A stretch of DNA of 64,000 nt from Sorghum bicolor (Eukaryota > Streptophyta > Magnoliopsida > Poales > Poaceae), in contig NC_012870.2 of the NCBI RefSeq assembly GCF_000003195.3, positions 23,924,501-23,988,500 on the forward strand, given 5' to 3'. Position 1 is the first letter of the stretch, and every line of letters begins with the position of its first letter. Positions 22,401 through 34,153 of the stretch are shown piece by piece. Below the pieces are notes generated by a model that was given only the letters and a program-made list of their open reading frames with translations, did no database searches and had not been told where the DNA came from. The translations under genes and the position numbers were made by a program.

Positions 22401-25400
22401 AAGTACTGATTGTGTTAACAGTTAAAGTTGGAAGGGGCAGATAATCAATTACTTGAAGCAGTTGTAAATATTCTAATACCTGTGATTTCTCCATGCTTAC
22501 TTTGTTAGGCTGGACACCAGTTGATATAGGACCATCAACATTGGAGAAAATTTCTTCTATAATTCCATCATATGAGGTAAGAAATGGTATTACTGGAAAC
22601 ATTGCTTCAGTTAGTTTCTGGGTTCTGTGCAATCATCTGAAATAGTTTTTACTTAAAAGCATTAATATATCATACTTTTTGTGCTTCTCATGTAACTGTA
22701 AAGTTTTTTTATTAGTAATGAACTATGTGGTGTAAGGGAAATATTAAAGATAAAAAATACATCCAGGTCAATTTGAAAGCTTCATTTTGATCGATGTGAT
22801 AATTTCTGCATGTGAACTGCCATTGATGGAATTTCTCCTTTCTTTTTATGAAAACCCAAGCTGTGGAATTGTCATGTAATCAGATCGTTTTTCCCTCCAT
22901 TAATACAATTAACACGCAGTTCCCCTATGTGTTTGTTTGAGAAATAATTGTAACCTTTTAGATGCTGGACAACTTATGACATTTTTATATTTTTTGTACA
23001 GAAGATACTATGGATTGGCCCTACAAATTACAATTTAACAGAAACATTTTCAGTTGGTGGAACACAGTTGGGTGAAATAATGGAAAAGGCAAGCTCCGAT
23101 AGCTGTGATGTTGTTTTAGTGGGGAGTGCAGCATGCAAGGCAATAGAAAGAAAAACAGATTCCTCATCTCAATATGCAGAATTTCAAAATGCCACTGTTG
23201 TTTGGGAATTCCTCAAAGGAAGAATATTGCCTGGTATAGCAGCATTGGACAAAGTAAGTCATGGTAGAACAAGAACAATATTTCTATTGGGTCATAACTA
23301 GTGCTTCTTGTATAATATTAAATTTTCATCTGCAAAATATTTTTTCAGTTCATCCATGGTATTTATTCAATGTATGACATATGAAGCCCACTACAAAACA
23401 TAATGAAGCTATGGATGTTACTTTTGATGGTCGTCTGTCCTTATAGTTGAGGGTGTCATAGGGAGTAGGTTACTAGGTTGTGTTTTTATTCTTGTCCATG
23501 GTGCAACTGTAAATCTGCAAGTGTGAAAGTCCCTTAAAAGAATCTGCAAGTGTGAAAGTATTGTTTGGGAATTGGGATCGATGTGCCTGTAATACACCCT
23601 TTCTTCTTCTTAATGCAATGATGTGCAGCTCTCCTTCGCATTTTTGGAAAACGCACATTGAAGATGAAAGTGTAGACTGATGCTTTGATGCTTTCGACAG
23701 GCCAGCACATATTTGTGTGCCTATACAATTATCTTGTTTTCATATGACCCTACATTGGATGTTTATGTGGCATAAATATACTGGTATAAATTCATAAAGC
23801 AGATCCCATTTACACATTTGATTAAGTTGAGCATATTCTGACATATGACATCACCACTTTAGCCAAGTTCTTAAATTTGAAATTCCATGCTATGCTGTAT
23901 CATAGGCCAATATGACATAACTTAATGGCATTAAATTCCTTCAACATTGCATGTGTTATAGATGGCCAATATCTATCTAACAGGCATGAATTGTGGATCA
24001 ATTAAGGAAATAGATGATTGAATCTTGTGCTCAAAGATTTCTAATGGTTGCTCAAGGACTTCTATTGGCATACTGATTTGTATACAGCCTGAACGTTCTG
24101 AACATTGAAGGATCCTATGTGCTATGCCTGCATATCTTAGTGCCAGAAACACTAATAATTGTATTAAAATATGATTCAAAGGTCTGTGGCATCCTCTGTT
24201 CCTATCACAGTCGTGGACCTGTACCTGTATAATTTTGGTGATCACATTTTTTAACTTCTAATTTTCAATAATCTTCAGTAGATGGTGAGGTGCCGTTTTA
24301 GTCCCACTTATATAAATATATTTTGTTCATATTGTTTTACTTTTGCAGTGCTACCCCTACCGGATTCCATGGAGCACTGTCTTCTTTGAACCTACACTAC
24401 CGTTAGTGGTTGATATTGGAAGTGGTATGCCTCCTTAAATATTTGAAAATGTGATTTACTTCATATATGAGTATTCCCTCTGTTCCAAAATGTAGGTCGT
24501 TTCAGTTTTGTCCCAAGTCAAACTTCTCTAACTTTAACCAAGTTTATAGGAAAATGCACCAATATTTACAACATCACATTAGGTTCATTTATCTTGTATA
24601 GATATAGATGTTAATATATAAACTCTTCGAGTTAGAGAAGATTGACTTAGGATAAAACTAAAACGATCTACATTTGGAACAGAGCAGAGGGAGTTCAAAA
24701 AGAAGGGGAATGGTATAGATTTCCATGTGGAATTGTGGTGTACCGGCTGTTTTCTATTAGTAATAATGTACTAGCATCAGTGAAAGATTGAACAGCACAA
24801 AAAGGAAAGCAAATTTGATCTGAAAAGGATCGCACATACACCCCACCCCACCCACACACAAACACGAGAAAGCAGTGACATGTTTAGTTTTCGATTAACT
24901 CATATTTACAGATCACACATCCATATTGTTGTTTCTAGTAGATTTCATAAATTTATACTTGTAGTCTTGAACTTAGGTAATCCATGGCAAATGACCAGAA
25001 AGTATAGCTTGTATATTGTGATAGGATTGATATCTGTATGTTTGGTCACAGTGCAAACCAAATTCTCAAATGTTACTTAATTATAGGCTATCTCTGTTTT
25101 AGTGTTTTCTCCACTCTTGTCATGCAAATACTCTTTCTTAGTGCAGGAAATGGTTTGTTTCTTTTTCAAATGGCTAAAAGCTGTGAAAGTTCAAATTTCC
25201 TTGGGCTTGAGATGAACGAAAAGGTAATAGCTACCTTTTAATCTCTATGGAATCCCATTCTTGTCTTCATCCTTTTTAGTAACTTACCTTTTCTGTAGCT
25301 TGTTATAAGGTGCCTCCAAGGTATGACTTCAGATGAGAAAAGGAACTTGTAAGTCTTGCTTGTGTTTGTACTTTTCTCACCTTTTCCTGCAACAGTTCTT

Positions 25401-27601
25401 TTAATACAAAAATAAAAGAAATGATGAAGCAAAATACCAGAATAGCCTCATGTACTTATGTTCACCTTGAATTGAAACATTCCTTACTAGTTTAGCTTAT
25501 TAGCTTGGCACATTCTGAGGGGAACTGTACATCTGGAGGAATGTAAATTTCTCTCCTGAAAGCATCACATCCTAATCAGGAGAAAGAGCAGGATGGCTTT
25601 CTTTGACCATTAATAAACCTGTGGATCTTTCTGTGCAATGCGCAGATTGTCATGAAACTTTGAACCTTTTCGAGAAATCTCATTCTAGAAAATTAAATCA
25701 CCAACAAAACACACAAGTTTAAGCTTTGTTTGAAGGTCAAAATCCCAAAGCTCCAACATATATTATATATTACAGCTAACATTTATCTGATGCAATGTCT
25801 TGCATTGTTTTGCACATTCCAAAAACCAGATTCCAGGACTTGCTTTATTAATCCTTGTACATGAAGTCCCCCCCTCCCCCCTAAAGTTTTGCGCAATGGT
25901 CATATAAAGAAAAAATCGACCATGGGGTGAGACGTCCCCCTGATTTTTCATCTTAAGAAGATGGTGCCGTGACTCGAACCCGGGCTGGCTCAGCCAACCG
26001 CTTCTATGGCGTGCTGTGCTGACCAGTTGCACCGTGAGAGTGATGGTCATATGTGTAGGTTAATATGGCACAGGGAAAACAGTAGATGGATTGATAGAGT
26101 ACAGGGAGGTACAATATATAGGCAAGGATCAAGTAGGGTTTATAGAATACACCCAATCAACAGAGATCCTTGCCTAATCTGTAATCATCTACCCTAAGTC
26201 TGTAGAGGCAGCCCAGCCACACCAGGCATGGGCGCCAAGCCCCATGTTGCCAGCCCATAGGCACCTCTTCTAACAATATGAAACTGAAACGAATGTTATC
26301 ATTTTCCTTTGTTTCCTTCTGTATTTCATCATCAATGAAAAGAAGTAGACCAACCTAGGAGGAACTAGGTGGCATTTTATTAATAAGAAAATAGGGACCC
26401 AAATTTGCCTCGATGAGGACTTGAACCCAAGTGGTCTGGATATACATCCACACCCTGGACCAACTGATCTAGCTCATAGTTTCCTATTTCATCATCAATG
26501 ACACTGTGGTTTATTTTCTGACAGATATTTTGTGTCAACAAATGCAACGTCCACATTCCGTTCCATAGTTTCAAGTTATCCTGGACGGTTGACTCTTGTC
26601 ACAATACAGGTTTCCTTTACTCCTTGGTTGATTTGCTTTTTTCTTGGGAAACAGGAGGGGTTGTGACCCTACTGATTTATGTATTATAATAAATTAAAGA
26701 AAGCACAAGAAGTCACATAGTGAAAAAAAAGAAAAAGAAGACATGGTTAAGTGGACTCTAGCAATTTAGCTATTTGAGGGAAATAACTTGATCTCCCATT
26801 GCAACTAGGACAAACTCGTGCAAAAAGCTTGATCTACATCTTTGTATTGTTGGTGTCGCTTAAAATCCAATCATCATATTGTCCATATGTTCAAGGACAT
26901 GTGTATAATGATCTCCATATAGAATGGGATTAAACAATGCCTCTCTTGAAACTTGAATGTTACCTGGGAAGTTGGTTTATATGCTTAGGCTCTATGACTT
27001 CATTTCCCCACATTAACCCAATGTACACAGCAGACACACCACCCTAGCACTTCAACCCTTTATATGCTATTTAGTTCTGCTGTTAGCTGGATTGCTCACC
27101 TGCATATCCATGATATGTGCATTTATCTTGTTTGCTTATTATCTCATTTCAGTGCCCAAATCCTGACTTCAACAAAGAGCAAAATAGGTGGAGAATGGTG
27201 CGAAGAATGCTCGTTGAAGCTGTCGTCGACCTCCTTCATACCAATGGACAGGTATTCTGTGTTCATCACTGTAGAATCTAAGGCGCACGTAATGGCAGTA
27301 TGAGTCTAGGATTGACCCAACAAAAATCGAGCTGAACAACGATGCATTGTTTCTTGGTGAAGAGAAACTGATAGCAGTACGAATACTGCGATTGCTGCTG
27401 CAGGTTTATCTGCAGTCAGACGTGGAGTCCGTTCTGCTCGTGATGAAAGAGCAGTTCCTCTCCTACAGCAAGGGTCAGCTTGTCATAGACGGGGTTAGTG
27501 GCCACCAGATCGATAACCCGTTCGGCGTGGTATCCGATTGGGAGCGCCACGTCCTCGCTCGCGGAGCTCCCATGTACAGGACGATGCTAAAGAAAGTGTG
27601 A
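19473..27601 (+). CDS. Phosphoglycerate-kinase-like / TrmB-like methyltransferase fusion protein
   Basis: Twelve coding exons with GT...AG borders and consistent phases: 19473-19505, 19749-20025, 20546-20889, 21634-21919, 22509-22576, 23002-23253, 24349-24424, 25147-25223, 25299-25348, 26525-26609, 27153-27251, 27404-27601 (1845 nt, 614 aa). Residues 1-420 follow the whole PGK fold, with recognisable FVNDSF, IGGSN, VDIGPST, ILWIGP and GRILPGIAALD blocks. Signature residues are lost: RVDFN reads RLDSS, SHLGRP reads ATSWDT, the GGGDS loop reads VGSAA and STGGG reads FQNAT. Residues 421-614 resemble TrmB, which makes 7-methylguanosine in tRNA: SAM loop VVDIGSGNGLFLFQMAK, acidic FLGLE, CPNPDFNKEQNRWRMVRR in place of FPDPWPKKRH..., and a WERHVLARGAPMYR tail. 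Activity and organelle targeting are unproven. The 3' end converges on the lectin kinase at 27817. Confidence 0.85.
19513..19682 (+). repeat. 85-bp tandem duplication in coding intron 1
   Basis: gtgataaatacttgggacctagg (19513) to ctatggtttctggtta repeats immediately as gtgatatatacttgggatctagg (19598) to ctatggtttctggttg, with about ten differences. It starts seven bases after the donor of the first coding exon. Only the first copy adjoins the GTAAGA donor. Confidence 0.85.
24468..24694. mobile_element. Stowaway-type MITE in an intron of the fusion gene
   Basis: The inverted ends ccctctgttccaaaatgtaggtcgtt and aacgatctacatttggaacagagcagaggga flank an AT-rich core. This is the usual grass Stowaway consensus. 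It sits in the intron right after the exon encoding the start of the SAM-binding loop. Confidence 0.75.
25866..26040 (-). mobile_element. tRNA-derived SINE (first copy) in an intron
   Basis: The minus strand starts with a tRNA-like head: GGTGCAACTGGTCAGCAC (A-box-like, about 26015-26035), then CCGGGTTCGAGTCACGG (B box, 25967-25983). A body follows with CTTAAGATGAAAAATC and GGGGGACGTCTCACCCC, and then a purine-rich tail. It is not a functional tRNA: the arms do not fold and it continues into the SINE body. Confidence 0.65.
26339..26484 (-). mobile_element. tRNA-derived SINE (second copy) with target duplication
   Basis: The minus strand reads GAGCTAGATCAGTTGGTCC (A box), then TGGGTTCAAGTCC (B box, 26417-26429), ending in a TTATTAATAAAATG-type tail. 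It is bounded by a 17-bp direct repeat, TATTTCATCATCAATGA, at 26322-26338 and 26485-26501. This is the signature of LINE-mediated retroposition. The right copy ends 23 bp before the acceptor of the exon at 26525. Confidence 0.85.
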
Positions 27602-27816
27602 TTGCATTGCCCGTCTGAGAAATTTGAACATTGCATTGTTTTGTCACCATGGCTGCTTCGGACATGGCCAACGTTCACGGATCCACTCGGTTAGATAAAA
27701 GTATCTTTTTTTTGTTGTTGATAAAACATCATATATGTGGCAAAAATTGTGTGGTTAAATCTTAAGTCGGATTCAATCCAACGGGAGAAACGCATCTCTT
27801 CCCAATTGTGGTCATA

Positions 27817-29856
27817 TCATCTGCCGCCGGAGAGGCCGATGTCAGAAATGGTGGCAACGCTTATCGCCGCCGTGGACTGCCGGACTGACCACGAGTCGAA
27901 GAGTCGCTGGTGCCTCTCCATGCCAGCGAACACGTTGAACGACGACGTGTAAATCGCTGGCAGCTCTGGCAAGTGCACGCCGCCGTCGAGGTACTGCACG
28001 ACCTGACGCATGGTCGGCCGTGCCGCGGGCGACGGGTGCAGGCACGCCAACCCCAGCCGCAGCACCATGTCCGCCTCCATAGCGTCGTACCCGGACCCGG
28101 AGCCGAGCCTGGCGTCCATTGCGCCGGTGATGGAGCCATTCCGCCAGTGCCCCCGAACCCACTCCACGAGCATGGTACACTCGCCGCCGTTGTCCTCGAT
28201 GGGCCTCCGGCCGCACGCGACCTCCAGGAGGAAGACACCAAACGCGAACACGTCGGAGAGGGTTGTCGCCTTGCCGGTGCGCACCACCTCTGGGGCAAGG
28301 TACCCCATGGTGCCGACCACGCGCGTGGTGTGCGGGTCGGACCCATGGTCGTGCAGCCTTGCAAGACCAAAGTCACCTAGCCGACCATTCATCTCGCCGT
28401 CGAGGAGCACGTTGCTCGCTTTGATGTCCCGGTGGATGACCACCTGCTTCCAGTCCTCGTGCATGTACAGGAGGCCGGCGGCGACACCTCTGATGATGTG
28501 GAGCCTCTGAGCCCAATCCAACACGGGCTTGCAGTTGCCGGCGCCGCCGTGTATGTGCTTATCGAGGCTCCCGTTTGGCATGCAATCGTAGACCAGCAAG
28601 AGCTCCCCTTTGCGCCGGCAGTAGCCGAGCAACCGCACAAGGTTGCGGTGCTGGAGGTGGCCGATGCTGACGACCTCGGCGACGAACTCCTTCATGCCTT
28701 GCCTTGATCCGTGAGACACCTTCTTCACGGCAACCTCGGTGTCGGACCCCGGGAGGACGCCCCTGTACACCCTTCCGAAGCCTCCGGCGCCGAGCAGGCA
28801 GCTGTCCTTGAAGCCGCCGGTGGCCGCGTACAGGTCCTTGAACGCGAACCGGTGTGGTCCGAACTCTACCTCCCAATCTTCGCGCAGCTCGGCGTACCTG
28901 AGCCGTTGCCGGAGGAGGAAGAACGCGACGGCGAGCGCCGCGAGGACGGACACTGTGGTGGCCATCGGCAGCGCGATGGTCAGCGCCTTGGACCGGGGCT
29001 TTGGGCCGATGCGAGGCAGCTTCGGCAGCTTGGCGTAGTCGAGCGCCGGAGCGGCGCCGCCGAGGCTGAAGCTCCAGCCGAGCACGTAGTGCTTGACCAG
29101 CACGATGCTGGACGCCGACGAGAAGCCGACGTACGCCGTGTCCGTGATGACCGTCGAGAGGTCGATCTTCGTGGACAGGAGCGGCCTCTGCGGCCTGCTG
29201 GGAGCCGGCGCCGGCGCCATGGTGACCGTGATCTCCGTGGTCGCGGCGTCGTAGTCCACCCACACCTGCATGGGCTCCCGGCTTATGAGGCTCAGGTTCC
29301 GGAACGCGCCCGTGGCGGCGTCGTAGTAGCCCGCCGGCGCGGCCGCGGAGGAGTTGAGGCTGTTGACGTCGACGCCGACGTGGTTGTTGTTAATGTCCGC
29401 GAACTCCGGGTTGCGCACGGTGTCGAGCTCCACGGCGAAGACGCGGTCTCGCGCGTCGCCGTTGTCGGTGCCGTTGAACATGCCCAGGTACTGGTTCGGC
29501 ATCGCCGTGGACAGGTCCGTGGACGGCGCGACCAGGAACGCGAACCCGCTCGTGCTCAGGTCCAGAAACTCCGAGACGATCGCGAACACGAACGTGGTCG
29601 AGAAGGAGGACATCGCGCTCGCCGCCGGCCGTCGAAACGTGACGGGCTCCGGGTGGAAGGCGTGGCCCTTGGGCATGCTCGTGTCGTTTGTGAGCTGCAG
29701 CAGCCCGGCCGGCGTGACGGTCGCCATGCCGTCGAGGTGCAGGCCGGTGGCGCCGCCGAAGCCGTCGTACGCGAATTCCACGGCGCCGCAGGGCTCGACG
29801 CCCATTCCGACGATCATGACTACCACCACCATCAGCTGCCAAGTCTTGGCCGCCAT
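27817..29856 (-). CDS. L-type lectin-domain receptor kinase, copy 1
   Basis: Intronless, 679 aa from the Met that opens the signal peptide ([17 protein letters not shown]); an in-frame Met six codons earlier would give 685. Residues 26-265 form a legume-lectin domain. The metal-site region [23 protein letters not shown] (142-163, read in parts) is retained. A membrane segment lies at about 291-315. Residues 350-620 form a Ser/Thr kinase: glycine loop [10 protein letters not shown] (355-364), Lys378, HRD 475-477, DFG 495-497, APE 521-523. It is therefore an RD kinase with all key residues. The family acts at the plasma membrane in sensing extracellular ligands. The tail ends SGGR, as in copies 2 and 3. 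It is the closest of the three to copy 2. Confidence 0.93.
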   Translation of the reverse strand: MAAKTWQLMVVVVMIVGMGVEPCGAVEFAYDGFGGATGLHLDGMATVTPAGLLQLTNDTSMPKGHAFHPEPVTFRRPAASAMSSFSTTFVFAIVSEFLDLSTSGFAFLVAPSTDLSTAMPNQYLGMFNGTDNGDARDRVFAVELDTVRNPEFADINNNHVGVDVNSLNSSAAAPAGYYDAATGAFRNLSLISREPMQVWVDYDAATTEITVTMAPAPAPSRPQRPLLSTKIDLSTVITDTAYVGFSSASSIVLVKHYVLGWSFSLGGAAPALDYAKLPKLPRIGPKPRSKALTIALPMATTVSVLAALAVAFFLLRQRLRYAELREDWEVEFGPHRFAFKDLYAATGGFKDSCLLGAGGFGRVYRGVLPGSDTEVAVKKVSHGSRQGMKEFVAEVVSIGHLQHRNLVRLLGYCRRKGELLLVYDCMPNGSLDKHIHGGAGNCKPVLDWAQRLHIIRGVAAGLLYMHEDWKQVVIHRDIKASNVLLDGEMNGRLGDFGLARLHDHGSDPHTTRVVGTMGYLAPEVVRTGKATTLSDVFAFGVFLLEVACGRRPIEDNGGECTMLVEWVRGHWRNGSITGAMDARLGSGSGYDAMEADMVLRLGLACLHPSPAARPTMRQVVQYLDGGVHLPELPAIYTSSFNVFAGMERHQRLFDSWSVRQSTAAISVATISDIGLSGGR

Positions 29857-30005
29857 GGCCGAGCCGCGCTGCACCGCACGCTTGTCACATCAGTCTCGTG
29901 GTCGTGGTAGGATGGTAGCCGGCACTTCCAGGGTCGCAATGTCGCTAGCAGTGTGCATTTGTCACATACTCACATGAGAAGGGTCAACACGAGAGACTAG
30001 AGCGA

Positions 30006-30015
30006 CCATATATAC
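30006..30015 (-). promoter_or_regulatory. TATA box candidate for lectin kinase copy 1
   Basis: GTATATATGG on the minus strand lies 150 bp upstream of the chosen ATG, in DNA with no upstream frame. The spacing allows a normal leader of roughly 120 nt. No other element is claimed. Confidence 0.5.
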
Positions 30016-30203
30016 GTGGGCCACGGCGGCTAACATGACCGCCTGACGGCATCGTGAATTCGTGATGCTTGCTAGACCGTGCGACCGACAGGAGCAAACC
30101 CAACGGCCAATTCCTGACAGCATCCGGCACTTTCTTTCTGTATTTGTATTTTTTTTTCGTTTATGAAACTTCATAGTTTATCAAAGTTATAAACTCAAGC
30201 ACA

Positions 30204-30426
30204 TTATTCCTCCCCAGGTGCCTATTCACAGAGAGTGGCTAGATGAGCCAAACAATGTTATAATGTAATCCATGACTAATGAATCTTAGGGGTGGTGCGG
30301 CTTCGCAATGCGACGAGGCAACACAAAAAGGGTGGGCGCCTCTCGCGCCAAATATCTTGTACTTTGTCCTACTTGTACTTTGATTCTTCTTATCAATGAA
30401 AGTCGGTAATGGATTTTTCGAAAAAA
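30204..30426 (+). mobile_element. 5'-truncated LINE tail with target duplication
   Basis: The insert ends in a grass LINE-type 3' terminus (cttcttatcaatgaaagtcgg, then ttcgaaaaaaaa). A 13-bp direct repeat, AAACTCAAGCACA, flanks it at 30191-30203 and 30427-30439. It lies in the far upstream region of lectin kinase copy 1. Confidence 0.8.
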
Positions 30427-30439
30427 AAACTCAAGCACA

Positions 30440-32384
30440 ACTTTTAATATTATCGTGAGTCCTTTTGTGCACAAACTTTAATTTGGAAGCTTCTATAAAC
30501 TTGTAAACATAAATCTTCAAAGTTCAACTTAATAGAGAAAGTTGTTGAAATATCTTCTTTTTTTTCGAAAAAGAGGGCCATCTTGCCATTCAAACAAGGT
30601 GCGCAGAATGCTAGCACAGATGAATGTGATGTAGCCTTTTAATTGTATGATTTTTATTTTATTTTGATTAGATGTGAAAATTATGACTTCTGTATGACTT
30701 TTTTTCCCTTTTCAGAACTCAGAAGCATATAAATCATGCTTTCTTTAATTCAGATTCAGATTCATGCTGCTGAACCTGAAACTTTTCAGGCCTCTAGTCC
30801 ACGTGACAATACAGATATTCATACGTGTTTTCTTTCATTTAGTCAGGCATTTGTATCTCACAAAGGTGATCTGTCCTCTCATACCAACCAGGCACCCAGT
30901 GTGGCACATGGAGCAGTGATCTGATTGGTGATAGAGGGTGTGAGATGTGAGTCAAGGAATGGGTAAGATATAGCATTACCACTAACAGTAGACAAGAATT
31001 CATACATAACTGATTTGTGGCACTATTTTTTCTGGAAGAACTGGTTGCTATGGTTATTGAACTGTCTATCGTGTAGGTGGACCTTCAGCCTGACGAAGAT
31101 TTACGACGGGGTAGGCCTTTTCTCTTTCAGGATCACAGCCAAATAATTTGTCTATCCACTGAATTCCTCAAGCCATGCCAAGGACTTCTAAACAAAAACT
31201 TTATCTGAAGAAAAATTGTTTTGTGGCTTGTTTGAGCTTGGCACAACCGTGTCCATCTATGGCTACAGCAAAGTATGCCACGTACTAAATTCCTCATGGC
31301 ATGGGTAGGTTACCTGCTCCAGATCATCTTTCAGGTAAAAGAGGCCTCCACACCACCAAACATTTTGAAATATATTATCCAGGTGGGGACTTTTTCATGT
31401 TTCTTATTTGAGAGAGACATCTCTGACTCACACTTTCTGATTTGGTGTTGGATACATGGAGGGAGTCACATTTTGCTTTCCAGGTGCAATTATTAGTGCC
31501 AGGCAGCTACCATGATGCACCCACAACTAAATGGCTAAAGAATGTTTATAGTGAATCCTGTGTTTTATGCTCTGTAGTTCTTTTTTGTTAATTTCTCGAA
31601 GGTAAAGCCTACTCTTTGTTCTTCTAGGCTACTACCAAGAATGAGGAAAATGAGGTGGATACATTGTGGTAACAGATAAGGTGGAAGAAAAACTCTTGGT
31701 TGTTAACAGAATTTGTTGCTCTTGAGTTTAAGGTTAAAAATATAGCTCAAAATAAATTTACAGTAACTGCTTGAATCTGTTGGAAGAGCCAGAATATTGG
31801 GTTACTTGCTGCCAGATAAATCAAGTGCGTCAGCTCATCACCTTATCTTATGGGCACTCATATGCACATGCCTACCTCTTTTTGCAATTTATAACCGCGC
31901 TGTTTTATAGCACTATTAAGCAGTTTTTCTCTCACAACAAATCAGCATAACCAAATTTTAGCGAAATGAACATTCTCAAGGAATAGAGTTAAGAAGCTTT
32001 TTGACTTGGCAAGCATCAGCTTGTGATCAGATTTGTTGTTTCCTATTCATATTTGATACTCCAATTCATAATTAGGTCATCATTTTAGCCTTTGTTTTCT
32101 GAGATATATGTCAAAATCATGTTCATCCAGAGATACATGTCCTCTCCAAAATAGGTAAGTTAGAATGATATGATGTCGGGATGAGTTACAGATTGATTCT
32201 AAAGTTTCTCTATGCACTTCAATTCAACTTCTATGAATAGCAGCTTATCAGTTTGGTACCTGGCTTCACGGTCCGAAGACCTGTGTGATGCATGCAATAT
32301 TTTGGAAGCCTTCTTTCTCCAATGCATGCATCTGCAGCATCAAATACAAAGCAAACTGCTGCACTGCATTGCTTTTAAATGAAA
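30440..32384. other. No recognisable gene
   Basis: Frames are short and have no domain. A partial copy of the ctctcacaacaaatcagc MITE-like sequence lies at about 31895-31980. Otherwise I see ordinary AT-rich intergenic DNA, perhaps a long-decayed gene or element. Confidence 0.4.
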
Positions 32385-33448
32385 CTAGGTGAATACCCCA
32401 CAAGTTGCTGTGGGATTTTAGGAAGTGATATCTTGTAAATGACTAATGAATTGATTATGCAAGAAGCACAGACTTGCACAAACGTAAAATAAAAAATATG
32501 GTATTACAAAGTTCGGCATTGAACAAAGTAGTATACATGAAGATCAATGACAATTAATCCAATATGGCATTTTCTAACGGGATTGATATGGAAAATGGTG
32601 TAAAAGGAACACCATAGTCTTCCTGATGTGCTGCAACATGTGAGAACATGGTACTTCTCCATATGTTAACTTGGCTCCTAGGAAACAACAGTGGATAATG
32701 TAATCATCAAGCAAAATAATAGGTTGATTGAAAGAAGAAGCATAAGCTCTGAGCACTTGCCTGCGGTTTGTCTCTGTTCGTTTAGTGTGTGAAGCACTAT
32801 ATATAGAGAGCAAGGAAGTAGAGGAGTGGAGATGCTGTTTATGAAGGTAATTAGAGCAACTCCAAGAGCTTGGATATTCTTATTGTAGAGACTATTTTAG
32901 AATTTGCATAGTAAAAAGTAGTCTCCAATAGATGTGCTATCTTGTTTTGTAAAATAGAAAGTTGGCTATCCCTTGATTTTTGGTGGTCATATATAGCCAA
33001 CCGTTGACACTGGCTATCTGATTTTATAAAATAGCAAGACTGTTGTGGATTTCTTCTTTTTTAAGAAGTTTTTTACTTTACAAAGTAGCTAAACAATGGA
33101 ATTTGACTACTAATTTTAGCCAAGCTCTTAGAGTTGCTCTTAGGATGGAGTTGCATGTTTTGCATGTTGCATGCATGTAATAGTTGAATGAAAAAGGATC
33201 AAACTTAAAGCACTAAATGGCAATTGTGGCCATGCATGCTTGAGTGGAGTAAGTGGAGGAGGAATGGAGTGGAGAGGATATTTAACCAAGGTCACGCATG
33301 TAGCAGTGTAAGAAAACAATCCTACACATATGCTTGAGTTATGGTGACACATGGGTGGAGGTGGATACGTGGGCTAGGAGGGAATGATGATGCGAAGGGA
33401 TGTGGATCTAGAAAATTGCTGTGGAGTTCTGCTTTATAATAGTATAGA
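32385..33448 (-). mobile_element. Non-autonomous Helitron carrying a Tourist-like MITE
   Basis: The minus-strand 5' end reads TCTATACTATTATAAAGCAG (from 33448). The 3' end reads ATCCCACAGCAACTTGTGGGG, TATTCAC, CTAG followed by host T. The CCCACA/TGTGGG stem is the terminal hairpin. The 5' flank is T rather than the expected A, so that boundary may have changed. A 286-bp MITE is nested inside at 32854-33139. A 79-codon minus frame at 32574-32813 has no recognisable domain. Confidence 0.75.
32854..33139. mobile_element. Tourist-like (PIF/Harbinger) MITE
   Basis: Terminal inverted repeats GAGCAACTCCAAGAGCTTGG and CCAAGCTCTTAGAGTTGCTC flank an AT-rich core. A TTA target duplication is present on both sides (32851-32853 and 33140-33142), as expected of PIF/Harbinger insertions. 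Confidence 0.85.
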
Positions 33449-34151
33449 ATAGGATATCTATTACCTAACAATCTAAATCAAGTTAATTAATTTATGTAGT
33501 TGAGGAAGAAGAGACTTTTCTGTGTTCAATTCCATCCGCATCATCCTTTTTGGTTTCATTGAAACGATAGTCTACTCTTGCCTAAGATATTAATATTTAT
33601 TTGTATGCTAAAAATTCCTTAAATACATAATGTTGAAAAAGTTGAGACGATGTTCAATTTAAAAATGTTCCTTCAAGCTATATCCAACCTCATTTTTTTT
33701 ATTAATTTAGACCCATAGATTGCATAGTCGATTATAAGAATTATATCATTTCTGAAAGTTTCTAAGAGATTTCCTTTTCAACCATGAACTTTCGATATGC
33801 TTGTTGGTTAAGTGGGTCACGTTTGCCATCACTGGTTTTGGATTCCAATGTTGCTACATGTTGTTGGGACACGTGCTGAGATTTCTACATGCCTGATGAC
33901 ATGCTTTTCTAAATTTTAATGCTTTCTAAATAATTGATTTGACAATAAATTTTATTTCATATCAAGGTAGCAAAGGTGTAAGTGGCCATCTTCTATGCAC
34001 ATCTGTCTGGTATTGTTTTTATGACCGACTGATCAAAATGTTTTTTTTCCATTGGTATACTACATGTTGTGTTATTCTATTGTTGTAAAGCATCTTCTGA
34101 TCTGTCTTTGCATCTTGATGTGGTGTAGGTCTCATGCAGCTAAAAAACGTG
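33449..34151. other. No feature seen
   Basis: AT-rich intergenic DNA without a frame, repeat or terminus I can identify. Confidence 0.5.
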
Positions 34152-34153
34152 TA

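Noticed and set aside
25960..26040. Possible tRNA gene on the minus strand
   Set aside because: The A- and B-box sequences are present, but the arms do not pair and the sequence continues into a SINE body.
28711..29910. 399-codon plus-strand frame opposite lectin kinase copy 1
   Set aside because: It is an antisense shadow of a GC-rich gene: Arg/Glu/Val-rich, no domain, and equivalent frames appear opposite the other two copies.
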